Source: Stutzerimonas sp. S1 (GTDB lineage Bacteria > Pseudomonadota > Gammaproteobacteria > Pseudomonadales > Pseudomonadaceae). Taken from it: DNA of 64,000 bases. The stretch covers positions 258,474-322,473 of the forward strand of contig NZ_JAOEIY010000001.1 of assembly GCF_025966695.1 (NCBI RefSeq), read 5' to 3'. The notes beneath the pieces are model-generated. The model was not told where the DNA came from. It searched no databases and saw only the letters and a list, made by a program, of their open reading frames with translations. Positions 11,903 through 23,697 of this stretch are shown piece after piece (the stretch's first letter is position 1; every line of letters begins with the position of its first letter). Made by a program: the position numbers and the translations under genes.

Positions 11903-13380
11903 GGCGACTGTTCCTCGAGCAATTGACGGATGATCGGTATCAGGTCACTGGCCGCCAGTCCGCGCCCCTGGGTGCCAAGCCGTTCGCCGGCTGCCGCATG
12001 CAGCCAGGCACCCAGGCAGGCCGCATCGAATGGGGACAGGTTCTGCGCCAACAAAGCCCCAATCACGCCGGCCAGCACGTCGCCGAGGCCGGCACTGGCC
12101 ATGGCCGGATGACCGCGATCGCACAGCGCCAGTCGCCCGTCCGCCGCGGCGACCAGCGTACCGGCACCCTTGAGCAGCGCGACGCAGGCATAACGCCGCG
12201 CCAGCTCGCGCGCCGCCGCGGGGCGATCGGCCTGAATCTCCGCCACCGAACACTGCAGCAGCCGCGCCGCCTCGCCCGGATGTGGCGTGATCACGCAGCC
12301 GGTCGGCAGTTGGATGCCGCCGGCCGCCAACAGGTTCAGCGCATCGGCGTCCCATACCTGCGCCAGCTCACGCTGCGCCGCCAGCGACAGCAGACTGCGG
12401 CCCCAGGGCGCCTGCCCAAGTCCCGGGCCGACCACCAGCACGTCGGCGCGCTCGACCAGTGCCGTCAGGCTGTAGGTCGACTCGACACCACTGCACATGA
12501 TTTCCGGCCGACGGACCAGCGAAGCGGTGACGTGCTCCGGCCGAGTCGCCAGCGTCACCATGCCCGCACCGCAGCGCAGCGCCGCTTCGGCACTGAGCAG
12601 CGCGGCGCCGCCAGTACCCAGATCGCCGCCGATCACCAGCACCTGACCGAAGCTGCCCTTATGCGCCGTGGGAGCGCGCGGCGCGACCTGGACCAGCGAG
12701 GACCGATCGAGACGCACGGCCTCGCCAACGGTTTGCCTAACGATCTGCGGATCGGCCTGCAGATCGTCGAACACCAGCGCGCCGACACGATCCGGGCCGT
12801 CCGCGGTGAACAGCCCGGGCTTGAGACCGATGAAGGTAACGCTGACGTCGGCCTGAACCGCATGTCCGAGCACCTTGCCGGTGTCAGCGCACAGCCCGGA
12901 AGGCAAATCGATCGCCACGACCGGCAGACCGCTGGCGTTGATCGCCGTGATCGCGCTGATATAGGGCTCGCGCACCGCACCGGCAATGCCGGTACCGAGC
13001 AGCGCGTCCACCAACACGCCCTGCAGCGACGCCCCGGCATGCCAAGGCTCGATCGCTACGCCGCAACCCCGCGCCTCAGCGCAGGCCTGCGCGGCGTCGC
13101 CCTGCAACGCTTGAGGATCGCCGACCGCCAGCACCGCAACCTGCCAGCCGGCGCGTTGCGCCAGCGCCGCAACCAGATAGCCATCGCCAGCGTTATTGCC
13201 ACGCCCGGCCAGCACGGTGACGGCACCGGCCTCCGGCCAGCGGCGGCGCAGCGCACGCCAGGCGGCGTGGGCGGCACGCTGCATCAGTTCAAAACCGGGA
13301 GTGCCGGCGGCAATCAGGCGCGCATCGAGTTCACGCACCTGGGCGGCGGTATACAGAGCGACGGGCAGGGAATCGGTCAT
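11890..13380 (-). CDS. nnr: Bifunctional NAD(P)HX epimerase/dehydratase
   Basis: This two-domain enzyme (496 aa, YjeF family) repairs hydrated NADH and NADPH. The N-terminal half is the epimerase domain with GRGNNAGDGYLVA and IDLPSGLCADTG; the C-terminal half is the ADP/ATP-dependent dehydratase, a ribokinase-like fold with GGDLGTGGAALLSAEAAL, ITPHPGEAARLL, LLKGAGTLVA and the GLGDVLAGVIG anion hole. The start MTDSLPVALYTAAQVRELD is the usual Pseudomonas N-terminus; an ATG five codons earlier is possible, and neither has a strong ribosome site. It is divergent from queG with about 70 nt between them. Confidence 0.95.
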   Translation of the reverse strand: MTDSLPVALYTAAQVRELDARLIAAGTPGFELMQRAAHAAWRALRRRWPEAGAVTVLAGRGNNAGDGYLVAALAQRAGWQVAVLAVGDPQALQGDAAQACAEARGCGVAIEPWHAGASLQGVLVDALLGTGIAGAVREPYISAITAINASGLPVVAIDLPSGLCADTGKVLGHAVQADVSVTFIGLKPGLFTADGPDRVGALVFDDLQADPQIVRQTVGEAVRLDRSSLVQVAPRAPTAHKGSFGQVLVIGGDLGTGGAALLSAEAALRCGAGMVTLATRPEHVTASLVRRPEIMCSGVESTYSLTALVERADVLVVGPGLGQAPWGRSLLSLAAQRELAQVWDADALNLLAAGGIQLPTGCVITPHPGEAARLLQCSVAEIQADRPAAARELARRYACVALLKGAGTLVAAADGRLALCDRGHPAMASAGLGDVLAGVIGALLAQNLSPFDAACLGAWLHAAAGERLGTQGRGLAASDLIPIIRQLLEEQSPCLK

Positions 13381-13449
13381 CAGTGCAGGAATCATCGCGG
13401 CGGAATGTCTGGCAGAATTATACGCACCCGCCAGCCAAGCCGCCCTCCG

Positions 13450-14523
13450 ATGTCCAGCCCTGCTATCGATCCAACCGCCCTCGCCGACGCCATCAAGCAA
13501 TGGGGCCGCGAACTGGGCTTTCAGCAAGTCGGCATCACGGATGTCGACCTTGGCGAGCACGAAGCCCACCTCGACGCCTGGCTGGCGGCCGGCTACCAGG
13601 GCGAGATGGACTACATGGCCGCCCACGGCAGCAAGCGCTCGCGGCCGGACGAACTGGTGCCTGGCACGCTGCGGGTCATCTCGCTGCGCATGGACTACCT
13701 GCCCGGCGATACGCGCATGACCCAGCTGCTGGCCGAGCCGGAGAAGGCCTATGTATCGCGCTACGCCCTCGGCCGCGACTACCACAAGCTGATCCGCAAG
13801 CGCCTGCAGCAACTGGCCGAACGCATCCAGCAGGTGGTCGGCCCGTTCGGCTTTCGCGCTTTCGTCGACAGTGCGCCGGTGCTGGAAAAGGCTGCCGGAC
13901 AGCAGGCCGGACTCGGCTGGATTGGCAAGAACACCCTGCTGCTCAACCGCAAGGCCGGCAGCTGGTTCTTTCTCGGTGAACTGTTCGTCGACATCGCGCT
14001 GCCGGTCGACGAATCGGTGACGCGCGACCACTGCGGCAGCTGTCACGCCTGCCTGGACGTCTGCCCGACCGATGCCTTTGTTGGCGAGCGTCTGCTGGAT
14101 GCGCGCCGCTGCATTTCCTACCTGACCATCGAGCTGAAAGGACCGATCCCCATCGAGCTGCGCGACAGGATCGGTAACCGCGTATTCGGCTGCGATGACT
14201 GCCAGATCGTCTGCCCGTGGAACCGCTTCGCCCGGCCAACCGAACAGAGCGATTTCCAGCCGCGCCACAGCCTGGACAACGCCGACCTGGCGGCACTGTT
14301 CCGCTGGACAGAAGAGGAATTTCTCAGCCGCACCGAGGGCTCGCCGCTACGCCGTGCCGGCTACGAGCGCTGGCTGCGCAACCTGGCAGTCGGCCTGGGC
14401 AATGCCCCCTCGAGCATCCCCGTGCTGGAAGCACTGCAGGCGCGCCGCGACGATCCCTCCGAGCTGGTGCGCGAGCATGTCGAGTGGGCACTGGCACAGC
14501 ACGCCCGGCGCACGCGCAGCTGA
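13450..14523 (+). CDS. queG: Epoxyqueuosine reductase QueG
   Basis: QueG (357 aa) carries out the last step of queuosine synthesis in tRNA, reducing epoxyqueuosine with a cobalamin cofactor and two [4Fe-4S] clusters. The cluster ligands are visible as CGSCHACLDVCPTDA (about residue 194) and CDDCQIVCPWN (about residue 248), the ferredoxin-like pattern with the last Cys of one set exchanged into the other. The catalytic region includes FVDSAPVLEKAAGQQAGLGWIG. Full-length for the family, with a C-terminal HEAT-like extension. It is transcribed away from nnr and converges on the FtsH-like gene 22 nt downstream. Confidence 0.96.
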   Translation: MSSPAIDPTALADAIKQWGRELGFQQVGITDVDLGEHEAHLDAWLAAGYQGEMDYMAAHGSKRSRPDELVPGTLRVISLRMDYLPGDTRMTQLLAEPEKAYVSRYALGRDYHKLIRKRLQQLAERIQQVVGPFGFRAFVDSAPVLEKAAGQQAGLGWIGKNTLLLNRKAGSWFFLGELFVDIALPVDESVTRDHCGSCHACLDVCPTDAFVGERLLDARRCISYLTIELKGPIPIELRDRIGNRVFGCDDCQIVCPWNRFARPTEQSDFQPRHSLDNADLAALFRWTEEEFLSRTEGSPLRRAGYERWLRNLAVGLGNAPSSIPVLEALQARRDDPSELVREHVEWALAQHARRTRS

Positions 14524-14545
14524 TCCGCGCGCAGCATTTACCCAC

Positions 14546-16387
<1,842 letters not shown>

Positions 16388-16505
16388 ACCTGTTCTCCTT
16401 AAGTACCGCGGCCACGCGTAACGCTCGCGAACGCCAGCATTATGCCTGCTGTGCAGCCGAACGACTGGATGTGGATCAGTGATGGCGTACGCAACGCATC
16501 ATCGT

Positions 16506-16796
16506 TCAGAGCCCGCCGCGAACGCCGAGCCCGACACCCAGCTCCGCCGCCACCGCAAAGGGCAGCAACAACGTATCCACCAGCGCGCTGGCGGGCAGAT
16601 CCAGCGCCGGATACTGCGGCGCCACGGCACCGAAGCGCTCCAGCGGACAGCAACCACCGTTGAGGCTGTACCAATTCAGGCGCGTGCCGGAATAGATGAT
16701 CGGCGCGCCGGGTTTGGCCGCATCCAGCGTTCGCAGCGTGGCGCAGCCACTCAGCGAGGTCAGCAGCGTCAACAGGCAGAGAGCCCGGATGCGCAT
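16506..16796 (-). CDS. YceK/YidQ-like lipoprotein
   Basis: A 96-aa predicted lipoprotein. The signal peptide MRIRALCLLTLLTSLSGC ends in the lipobox LSGC, and the body has the YceK/YidQ family (DUF1375) layout: GTRLNWYSLNGG, then a Leu-Pro-Ala segment (LPASALVDTLLLPF) and a short tail. Function is unknown for the family. It follows ubiX directly; a GTG two codons upstream (16802) would overlap the ubiX stop as GTGA and could be the true start, so translation is probably coupled to ubiX. Confidence 0.82.
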   Translation of the reverse strand: MRIRALCLLTLLTSLSGCATLRTLDAAKPGAPIIYSGTRLNWYSLNGGCCPLERFGAVAPQYPALDLPASALVDTLLLPFAVAAELGVGLGVRGGL

Positions 16797-16798
16797 CG

Positions 16799-17428
16799 TC
16801 ACTCGTCGCTGACCACATGATGCTCACCCCAGCGCGGCAGCATGTCCTGCGGGATGTTGAGCAGATTGAGGATGCGCGCGACGACGAAGTCCACCAGATC
16901 GTCGATGGTCTGCGGCTGGTGGTAGAAGCCCGGCGAGGCCGGCAGGATGGTTACGCCGAGGTTGGACAACTTGAGCATGTTCTCCAGATGGATGCTCGAG
17001 TACGGCGCCTCGCGCGGCACCAGAATCAGCTGGCGGCGCTCCTTGAGGGTGACGTCGGCGGCGCGCTCGATCAGGTTGTTGCAGGCGCCAGTGGCGATCG
17101 CCGACAACGTGCCGGTGGAACAGGGCACCACGACCATGGCCGTCGGCGCGCCGGAGCCGGAGGCCGCAGGGGCCATCCAGTCTTCCTTGGCGAACACGCG
17201 GATCTGCCCGGCCGCCGCGCCGGTGTATTCGGAAAGAAAGGCCTGCATCGCCTGCGGCTTGGCCGGCAGCACCACGTCGGTCTCCGTGGCCATGACCAGC
17301 TGCGCGGCCTTGGAGATCAGGAAGTGCACCTCGCGGTCTTCCTGTACCAGACAGTCGAGCAGGCGCAGGCCGTATTGCGCGCCGGAGGCGCCGGTCATGG
17401 CCAATGTGATGCGTTCCGGTCCGTTCAT
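16799..17428 (-). CDS. ubiX: Flavin prenyltransferase UbiX
   Basis: UbiX (209 aa) attaches a dimethylallyl group to FMN, making the prenylated flavin needed by the UbiD decarboxylase in ubiquinone synthesis. The FMN-binding N-terminus [18 protein letters not shown], the [29 protein letters not shown] core and [16 protein letters not shown] are all present. It is in the order mpl, ubiX, lipoprotein as in other pseudomonads; a 107-nt gap with two small palindromes separates it from mpl. Confidence 0.96.
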   Translation of the reverse strand: MNGPERITLAMTGASGAQYGLRLLDCLVQEDREVHFLISKAAQLVMATETDVVLPAKPQAMQAFLSEYTGAAAGQIRVFAKEDWMAPAASGSGAPTAMVVVPCSTGTLSAIATGACNNLIERAADVTLKERRQLILVPREAPYSSIHLENMLKLSNLGVTILPASPGFYHQPQTIDDLVDFVVARILNLLNIPQDMLPRWGEHHVVSDE

Positions 17429-17453
17429 TCAATCTGCTCCTGGTGCGATCCGC

Positions 17454-17527
17454 GTGGAAATGCCTGCGGCGATTTCCACCCTACCCACGGTCATCGTAGG
17501 GTGGAAAACCGCACAGCGTTTTCCACC
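17454..17527. repeat. Pair of imperfect palindromes (GTGGAAA family), ubiX-mpl gap
   Basis: Two adjacent inverted repeats fill most of the gap between mpl and ubiX. One spans 17454-17484 (GTGGAAAT ... ATTTCCACCCTAC). The other spans 17494-17527 (CGTAGGGTGGAAAAC ... GTTTTCCACC). They belong to the family seen again at 23698, 37418, 49144, 52807, 54688 and 56038: arms built on GTAGGGTGGA/TCCACCCTAC with a variable GC-rich centre. Confidence 0.85.
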
Positions 17528-17535
17528 TTGAGCAA

Positions 17536-18885
17536 TCAGCTCAACGCCGCGGCCAGCTTGCCGTGCAGACCGCCGAAGCCGCCATTGCTCATGACCACCA
17601 CCTGCGTACCCGGCGTGGCGTCGGCCTTGACCTTGGCGATGATCGCCTCCAGCGAATCGCAGACCGTGGTCGGCACCGGCGAGCTGGCGACGGTCGCAGC
17701 CAGGTCCCAGCCGAGATTGGCCGGTGCGTACCAGATGGCCTGGTCAGCCAACGCTACTGATTCGGCCAGGCCCTCGCGATGCGCGCCGAGCTTCATCGAG
17801 TTGGAGCGTGGTTCGATCACCGCGATGATCGGTGTATCGCCCACGCGCTTGCGCAGGCCATCCAGGGTGGTGGCAATGGCGGTCGGGTGATGGGCGAAAT
17901 CGTCATAGATGGCCACGCCGTTGACTTCGGCGACCTTTTCCATGCGCCGTTTGACGCTACGGAATTCGCTCAGCGCCTCGGCTCCCTGCTTCGGCAGCAC
18001 ACCGACATGCCGCGCCGCTGCCAGCGTGGCCAGCGCGTTGTTGACGTTGTGCTGGCCGGTCAGCTCCCACTCCACCACGCCCTGCACGGCGCCGTCGAAG
18101 ATCACTTCGAAGCGCGAGCCGTCCGCACTGAGCAGGTTTGCCTGCCACAGCCCGCCCTCGCCGGTGGTCTGCACCGGCGTCCAGCAGCCCATGCCGATGA
18201 CGCGCTTGAGCGCCGCTTCCGACTCGGGATGGATGATCAGCCCCTCGCCCGGCACGGTGCGCACCAGATGGTGGAACTGCCGCTCGATGGCCGCGAGATC
18301 CGGAAAGATGTCCGCGTGATCGAACTCAAGATTGTTCAGGATCGCGGTGCGCGGGCGGTAATGGACGAACTTGCTGCGCTTGTCGAAGAAGGCGCTGTCG
18401 TACTCGTCGGCCTCGACCACGAAGAATGGCGTGCCGCCCAGGCGCGCGGAGATGCCGAAATTCTGCGGCACGCCACCGATGAGAAAGCCCGGACTCATGC
18501 CGGCATGCTCCAGCACCCAGGCCAGCATGCTGCTGGTAGTGGTCTTGCCATGGGTGCCCGCGGCGGCCAGCACCCAGCGCCCCTGCAGCACGTGATCGGC
18601 CAGCCATTGGGGGCCGGAGACGTAGGGCAAGCCCTTGTTCAGCACATACTCGACCGCCGGATTGCCGCGCGACAGGGCATTGCCCACCACCACCAGGTCG
18701 GGCGCGGGCTCCAGATGCGCAGGCTCGTAGCCCTGCATCAACTCGATACCCTGGGCCTCCAGCTGGGTGCTCATCGGCGGATAGACGTTGGCATCGGAGC
18801 CGGTGACGCGGTGGCCAAGTTCCTTGGCCAGCACCGCGAGCGAACCCATGAAGGTGCCGCAGATGCCGAGAATGTGGATATGCAT
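17536..18885 (-). CDS. mpl: UDP-N-acetylmuramate:L-alanyl-gamma-D-glutamyl-meso-diaminopimelate ligase
   Basis: Mpl (449 aa) is the peptidoglycan-recycling ligase that joins the released murein tripeptide back onto UDP-MurNAc. It has the Mur-ligase N-terminal domain ([20 protein letters not shown]), the ATP site [10 protein letters not shown] (about residue 109), the central motif with [13 protein letters not shown] and the C-terminal Mur domain with [11 protein letters not shown]. Start MHIHILG is preceded by AGAGGG; a TTG 15 nt earlier overlaps that site and is rejected. In P. aeruginosa the next gene along is the ethanolamine regulator eatR, which is absent here; exaC follows instead, divergently. 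Confidence 0.96.
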   Translation of the reverse strand: MHIHILGICGTFMGSLAVLAKELGHRVTGSDANVYPPMSTQLEAQGIELMQGYEPAHLEPAPDLVVVGNALSRGNPAVEYVLNKGLPYVSGPQWLADHVLQGRWVLAAAGTHGKTTTSSMLAWVLEHAGMSPGFLIGGVPQNFGISARLGGTPFFVVEADEYDSAFFDKRSKFVHYRPRTAILNNLEFDHADIFPDLAAIERQFHHLVRTVPGEGLIIHPESEAALKRVIGMGCWTPVQTTGEGGLWQANLLSADGSRFEVIFDGAVQGVVEWELTGQHNVNNALATLAAARHVGVLPKQGAEALSEFRSVKRRMEKVAEVNGVAIYDDFAHHPTAIATTLDGLRKRVGDTPIIAVIEPRSNSMKLGAHREGLAESVALADQAIWYAPANLGWDLAATVASSPVPTTVCDSLEAIIAKVKADATPGTQVVVMSNGGFGGLHGKLAAALS

Positions 18886-19098
18886 GGATGCCCTCTGCAA
18901 TGCCCCGCAAGGCGCCCATCAGGAACGGCTCGCGGCTGTCGGAAATTGCGCGGCAGATTAGCACAGCGCCGCGCCGGGAACGGCCCGCCAGCGCAGGCGC
19001 AGCGCCCGAATGTCGGCTCGGTCGCAGGTCGCCGCAAGCTGATCTACGCTGAAACGACCGCCGTTTCCACAGACCATTACAAGAACCGGAGACTCACC

Positions 19099-20619
19099 AT
19101 GCGTTACGCCCATCCCGGCACCGAAGGTGCCAAGGTCAACTTCAAGTCCCGCTACGGCAACTACATCAACGGCCAGTTCGTCGAACCAGTAGGCGGTCAA
19201 TATTTCACCAACCTGTCGCCGGTCAACGGCCAGCCGATCGCCGAATTCCCGCGCTCCGACGCCGCCGATATCGACAAGGCGCTGGACGCCGCGCATGCCG
19301 CCGCCGACGCCTGGGGCAAGACCAGCGTGCAGGCGCGCTCGCTGATCCTGTTGCAGATCGCCGACCGCATCGAGCAGAACCTCGAGCTGCTCGCCGTCAC
19401 CGAAACCTGGGACAACGGCAAGGCGGTACGCGAGACGCTGAACGCCGATATCCCGCTCGCCGCCGACCACTTCCGCTATTTCGCCGGCTGCATCCGTGCT
19501 CAGGAAGGCACCAGCGCCGAGATCGACGAGAACACCGCCGCCTATCACTTCCATGAGCCGCTGGGCGTGGTCGGGCAGATCATCCCGTGGAACTTCCCGA
19601 TCCTCATGGCCGCCTGGAAGCTGGCCCCGGCGCTTGCCGCGGGCAACTGCGTGGTATTGAAACCCGCCGAGCAGACGCCGCTGGGCATCACCGTGCTGAT
19701 GGAGATCATCGGCGACCTGCTGCCGCCGGGCGTGCTCAACGTGGTGCAGGGCTTCGGTCGCGAGGCCGGCGAAGCACTGGCCTCGAGCAAGCGCATCGCC
19801 AAGATCGCCTTCACCGGCTCCACCCCGGTCGGCTCGCACATCATGAAGCGCGCCGCCGAGAGCATCATCCCGAGCACCGTCGAGCTGGGCGGCAAGAGCC
19901 CGAACATTTACTTCGAGGACATCATGCAGGCCGAGCCAGCCTTCATCGAGAAGGCCGCCGAAGGGTTGGTACTGGGCTTCTTCAACCAGGGCGAGGTGTG
20001 CACCTGCCCGTCGCGGGCGCTGGTGCAGGAATCCATCTACGCGCCCTTCATGGAGGCGGTGATGAAGAAGGTCGCGCAGATCAAGCGCGGCGACCCGCTG
20101 GACACCGACACCATGGTCGGCGCCCAGGCCAGCCAGCAGCAATTCGACAAGATCATGTCGTATCTCAAGATCGCCCGCGAGGAAGGCGCCGAGGTGCTGA
20201 CCGGCGGCGATGCGGAGCGGCTCGAAGGCTCGCTCGCCACCGGCTACTACATCCAGCCGACACTGCTCAAGGGCACCAACAAGATGCGCGTGTTCCAGGA
20301 GGAAATCTTCGGCCCGGTGATTGGTGTCACCACCTTCAAGGACGAAGCCGAGGCGCTCGCCATCGCCAATGACACCGAGTACGGCCTCGGCGCCGGTGTC
20401 TGGACCCGCGACATCAACCGCGCCTATCGCATGGGCCGGGCGATCAAGGCCGGCCGCGTGTGGACCAACTGTTACCACCTCTACCCCGCCCACGCGGCCT
20501 TTGGCGGCTACAAGAAGTCCGGCGTCGGCCGCGAGACGCACAAGATGATCCTCGACCATTACCAGCAGACCAAGAACCTGCTGGTGAGCTACGACATCAA
20601 TCCCTTGGGCTTCTTCTGA
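19099..20619 (+). CDS. exaC: NAD-dependent acetaldehyde dehydrogenase ExaC
   Basis: A 506-aa aldehyde dehydrogenase matching P. aeruginosa ExaC, which oxidises acetaldehyde to acetate. Key residues: [12 protein letters not shown] with the general-base Glu, and [13 protein letters not shown] with the nucleophilic Cys (the double-cysteine CTC is characteristic of this subfamily); [27 protein letters not shown] forms the NAD site. GGAG precedes the ATG. It lies directly upstream of eat-eutB-eutC, where it would consume the acetaldehyde released by ethanolamine ammonia-lyase. A weak hairpin after the gene, followed by a sigma-54 promoter, suggests that it and the eat operon are separate transcripts. 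Confidence 0.95.
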   Translation: MRYAHPGTEGAKVNFKSRYGNYINGQFVEPVGGQYFTNLSPVNGQPIAEFPRSDAADIDKALDAAHAAADAWGKTSVQARSLILLQIADRIEQNLELLAVTETWDNGKAVRETLNADIPLAADHFRYFAGCIRAQEGTSAEIDENTAAYHFHEPLGVVGQIIPWNFPILMAAWKLAPALAAGNCVVLKPAEQTPLGITVLMEIIGDLLPPGVLNVVQGFGREAGEALASSKRIAKIAFTGSTPVGSHIMKRAAESIIPSTVELGGKSPNIYFEDIMQAEPAFIEKAAEGLVLGFFNQGEVCTCPSRALVQESIYAPFMEAVMKKVAQIKRGDPLDTDTMVGAQASQQQFDKIMSYLKIAREEGAEVLTGGDAERLEGSLATGYYIQPTLLKGTNKMRVFQEEIFGPVIGVTTFKDEAEALAIANDTEYGLGAGVWTRDINRAYRMGRAIKAGRVWTNCYHLYPAHAAFGGYKKSGVGRETHKMILDHYQQTKNLLVSYDINPLGFF

Positions 20620-20628
20620 TGGGCTGAA

Positions 20629-20656
20629 CGTGGCGGGCCTCCACCCGCCACGCTTT
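20629..20656 (+). terminator. Probable weak terminator after exaC
   Basis: A 9-bp perfect stem CGTGGCGGG/CCCGCCACG with a 6-nt loop is followed by CTTTCC. The T tract is short, so termination may be partial. Confidence 0.6.
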
Positions 20657-20763
20657 CCAACAAGACACCTACCGGGCGCCGCCGTGGTGCTGTGCAGCCC
20701 GAAAAAGGTGCGTTCCTGCCGGACTTGGCTGACAAATCACCGCAAACATTGTGTTCGCGGTGC

Positions 20764-20780
20764 GGGGCATGCCGCTTGCT
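20764..20780 (+). promoter_or_regulatory. Sigma-54 promoter of eat-eutB-eutC
   Basis: The -24/-12 element GGGGCATGCCGCTTGCT has GG and GC separated by 10 nt and a perfect TTGCT at -12; the -24 part differs from TGGCACG at two positions. It would start transcription about 25 nt before the eat ATG. In P. aeruginosa ethanolamine catabolism is known to need RpoN and the enhancer-binding protein EatR, which fits. Confidence 0.7.
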
Positions 20781-20816
20781 AGGGAGAGTTGCCAACCTAT
20801 CCAAGAGGATTCCCCC

Positions 20817-22265
20817 ATGGCTCTCGAACACAGCCGTTCAACGCCACCGCAACATGCAATCGATTTCGAAACCGTCGGCAGCAGCTACTTTCAGGAACGC
20901 GAGCTGAAGAAAGGCGCCGCCGGCTGGGTGCTACTGGTCGGCCTTGGCGTCGCCTACGTGATTTCCGGCGACTACGCCGGCTGGAACTTCGGCCTCGCCC
21001 AGGGCGGCTGGGGCGGGCTGTTCATCGCCACGCTGCTGATGGCGACCATGTACCTGTGCATGTGCTTCTCGCTGGCCGAGCTGTCCTCGATGGTGCCCAC
21101 CGCGGGCGGCGGCTACGGCTTCGCGCGTACCGCGTTCGGCCCCTTGGGCGGCTTTCTCACCGGCACGGCGATCCTCATCGAGTACGCCATCGCACCGGCG
21201 GCCATCGCCGTGTTCATCGGCGCCTACTGCGAGTCGCTGTTCGGCATCGGCGGCTGGATGATATATCTAGCCTTTTACATCGTCTTCATCGGCATCCATA
21301 TCTTCGGCGTCGGCGAGGCGCTGAAGCTGATGTTCATCATCACCGCCATCGCCGCGCTGGCGCTCGCGGTGTTCATCATCTCGATGGTGCCGCACTTCTC
21401 CGTCGACAAGCTGCTGGACATCACGCCGACCACCGCAGCCGGCGCCAGCGCCTTCCTGCCCTATGGTTACGTCGGCATTTGGGCGGCGATTCCCTACGCG
21501 ATCTGGTTCTTCCTCGCTGTCGAAGGCGTGCCGCTGGCCGCCGAGGAAACCAAGAACCCGCAGCGCGACATGCCGCGCGGGCTGATCGGCGCCATGCTGA
21601 TCCTCGCCGCCTTCGCCGGGCTGATTCTGCTGGTCGGTCCCGGTGGCGCCGGCTCCAGCACGTTGATCGAATCCGGCAACCCGCTGGTGGAGGCGCTGAC
21701 CAGTGCCTACGGCTCGTCCACCTGGATGAGCGGCTTCGTCAACCTGGTCGGCCTGGCCGGGCTGATCGCCAGTTTCTTCTCGATCATCTACGCCTACTCG
21801 CGGCAGATCTTCGCCTTGTCACGGGCCGGCTATCTGCCACGCAATCTGTCGCTGACCAACCAGAACAAGGCGCCGGTGCTGGCGCTGGTGATCCCCGGCA
21901 TCATCGGCTTCGCCCTCTCGCTGACCGGCCAGGGCGACCTGCTGATTCTGGTCGCGGTGTTCGGCGCGACCATCTCCTACGTGCTGATGATGGCCTCGCA
22001 CATCGTCCTGCGCGTGCGCCGGCCGGATCTGCATCGGCCGTACAAGACGCCCGGCGGCATCCTCACCTCCGGCGTGGCACTGGTACTGGCCTGCGTCGCG
22101 GTCATCGCGGGCTTCCTGGTCGATCCGCGGGTGGTGATCGGCGCGGTGATCATCTACGGGATCTTCATCGCCTACTTCGCGATCTACAGTCGGCACCACC
22201 TGGTGGCCGGCACGCCGGAAGAAGAGTTCGCGGCGATCGAGCAGGCCGAGGCGACACTCAAGTAG
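20817..22265 (+). CDS. eat: Ethanolamine permease
   Basis: A 482-aa member of the APC (amino acid-polyamine-organocation) superfamily with about 12 membrane segments, matching the ethanolamine permease found beside eutBC in pseudomonads. The conserved APC signature appears as GVAYVISGDYAGWNFGLAQGGWGG near residue 42 and GGGYGFARTAFGPLGGF near residue 97. Start MALEHSRSTPP is used because AAGAGG lies 8 nt upstream, unlike earlier in-frame ATG codons. It imports ethanolamine for EutBC; the ammonia released can serve as nitrogen source and acetaldehyde goes to ExaC. No microcompartment shell genes are present in the window. Confidence 0.93.
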   Translation: MALEHSRSTPPQHAIDFETVGSSYFQERELKKGAAGWVLLVGLGVAYVISGDYAGWNFGLAQGGWGGLFIATLLMATMYLCMCFSLAELSSMVPTAGGGYGFARTAFGPLGGFLTGTAILIEYAIAPAAIAVFIGAYCESLFGIGGWMIYLAFYIVFIGIHIFGVGEALKLMFIITAIAALALAVFIISMVPHFSVDKLLDITPTTAAGASAFLPYGYVGIWAAIPYAIWFFLAVEGVPLAAEETKNPQRDMPRGLIGAMLILAAFAGLILLVGPGGAGSSTLIESGNPLVEALTSAYGSSTWMSGFVNLVGLAGLIASFFSIIYAYSRQIFALSRAGYLPRNLSLTNQNKAPVLALVIPGIIGFALSLTGQGDLLILVAVFGATISYVLMMASHIVLRVRRPDLHRPYKTPGGILTSGVALVLACVAVIAGFLVDPRVVIGAVIIYGIFIAYFAIYSRHHLVAGTPEEEFAAIEQAEATLK

Positions 22266-22276
22266 GGGGAGCAGCC

Positions 22277-23668
22277 ATGACGTACTCGCACAGTGTGGGC
22301 GGCACCACCTGGCGCTTCGACGACCTGCGCGAGGTGATGGCCAAGGCCAGCCCGGCGCGCTCCGGCGACCTGCTCGCCGGGGTCGCCGCCGGCAGCGACG
22401 CCGAGCGCGTGGCGGCGCAGATGTGCCTGGCCGCGGTGCCGCTCAAACGCTTTCTCGAAGAAGCCCTGATCCCCTACGAAAGCGATGAAGTCACCCGGCT
22501 GATCATCGACAGCCATGACGCCGCCGCCTTCGCTCCGATCAGCCACCTGACCGTGGGCGATTTCCGCAACTGGCTGCTCGGCGAGGAGGCGGACGAGTCG
22601 TCGCTCAAGGCCCTCGCACCGGGGCTGACGCCGGAGATGGTCGCCGCGGTGTCGAAGATCATGCGCGTGCAGGACCTGATCCTCGTCGCGCAGAAGGTCC
22701 GCGTGGTCACCCGCTTTCGCAACACCGTCGGGCTGGCCGGGCGCATGTCCACCCGGTTGCAGCCGAACCACCCGACCGACGATAGCGCCGGCATCGCCGC
22801 GAGCATTCTCGACGGCCTGCTCTACGGCAACGGCGACGCGGTGATCGGCATCAACCCGGCCACCGACAGCACCGCCGGCATCTGCGAGCTGCTGAAGATG
22901 CTCGACGCGGTGATCAGCCGCTACGAGATCCCGACCCAGGGTTGCATCCTCACCCACGTCACCACCTCCATCGAGGCGATCAATCGCGGCGCGCCGCTGG
23001 ACCTGGTGTTCCAGTCCATCGCCGGCAGCGAGGCGGCCAATGCCAGCTTCGGCATCAACCTGGCGACGCTGCAGGAAGGCTACGAGGCCGGCCTGTCGCA
23101 GAAGCGCGGCACCCTCGGCGACAACCTCATGTATTTCGAAACCGGCCAGGGCAGCGCGCTTTCGGCGGGCGCCCATCACGGCGTCGATCAGCAGACCTGC
23201 GAAGCCCGCGCCTACGCCGTCGCGCGGCGGTTCAAGCCGCTGCTGGTGAACACCGTGGTGGGCTTCATCGGCCCGGAATACCTCTACAACGGCAAGCAGA
23301 TCATCCGCGCCGGGCTGGAGGACCACTTCTGCGGCAAGCTGCTCGGCGTGCCCATGGGTTGCGACATCTGCTACACCAACCACGCCGAAGCCGACCAGGA
23401 CGACATGGACATGCTGCTCACCCTGCTCGGCACGGCCGGCATCAACTTCATCATGGGCATCCCGGGCTCGGACGACGTGATGCTCAACTACCAGACCACC
23501 TCCTTCCACGACGCCCTCTACGTGCGCCAGGTGCTTGGTCTGAGGCCCGCGCCGGAATTCGAGGAATGGCTGGCGAAGATGCAGATCCTCCGGCAGGACG
23601 GCAATCGCCTGCAGCTCGGCCGTGACCTGCCGGAAGCCTTCCGCCGGGCGCTGGAGCAGCAGGCATGA
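22277..23668 (+). CDS. eutB: Ethanolamine ammonia-lyase large subunit
   Basis: EutB (463 aa) is the catalytic subunit of the adenosylcobalamin-dependent enzyme that splits ethanolamine into acetaldehyde and ammonia. Family segments visible include RLQPNHPTDDSAGIAASILDGL, GDAVIGINPATDS, ETGQGSALSAGAHHGVDQQT and CYTNHAEADQDDMD. Full-length for the family. It begins 11 nt after eat with GGGGAG in front, so the two are one operon. The gap to eutC (155 nt) contains two palindromic repeats, unusual inside an operon whose products form one complex. Confidence 0.97.
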   Translation: MTYSHSVGGTTWRFDDLREVMAKASPARSGDLLAGVAAGSDAERVAAQMCLAAVPLKRFLEEALIPYESDEVTRLIIDSHDAAAFAPISHLTVGDFRNWLLGEEADESSLKALAPGLTPEMVAAVSKIMRVQDLILVAQKVRVVTRFRNTVGLAGRMSTRLQPNHPTDDSAGIAASILDGLLYGNGDAVIGINPATDSTAGICELLKMLDAVISRYEIPTQGCILTHVTTSIEAINRGAPLDLVFQSIAGSEAANASFGINLATLQEGYEAGLSQKRGTLGDNLMYFETGQGSALSAGAHHGVDQQTCEARAYAVARRFKPLLVNTVVGFIGPEYLYNGKQIIRAGLEDHFCGKLLGVPMGCDICYTNHAEADQDDMDMLLTLLGTAGINFIMGIPGSDDVMLNYQTTSFHDALYVRQVLGLRPAPEFEEWLAKMQILRQDGNRLQLGRDLPEAFRRALEQQA

Positions 23669-23697
23669 AGCCGCTCTTCCTGCCTCGACCATCCTCA

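Noticed and set aside
11923..13449. Long upstream extension of the queG frame
   Set aside because: The frame is open for 509 codons before the queG start but is antisense to nnr and matches nothing; QueG proper begins at 13450.
18886..19098. Sigma-54 promoter for exaC
   Set aside because: GG-N10-GC occurs (GGAAATTGCGCGGC near 18940), but neither the TGGCAC nor the TTGC part is present.
22184..23692. Extension joining eat and eutB into one long frame on the plus strand
   Set aside because: A long frame starting near 20789 runs out of frame through eat and then into eutB. eutB starts at 22277 behind its own GGGGAG; no fusion exists.
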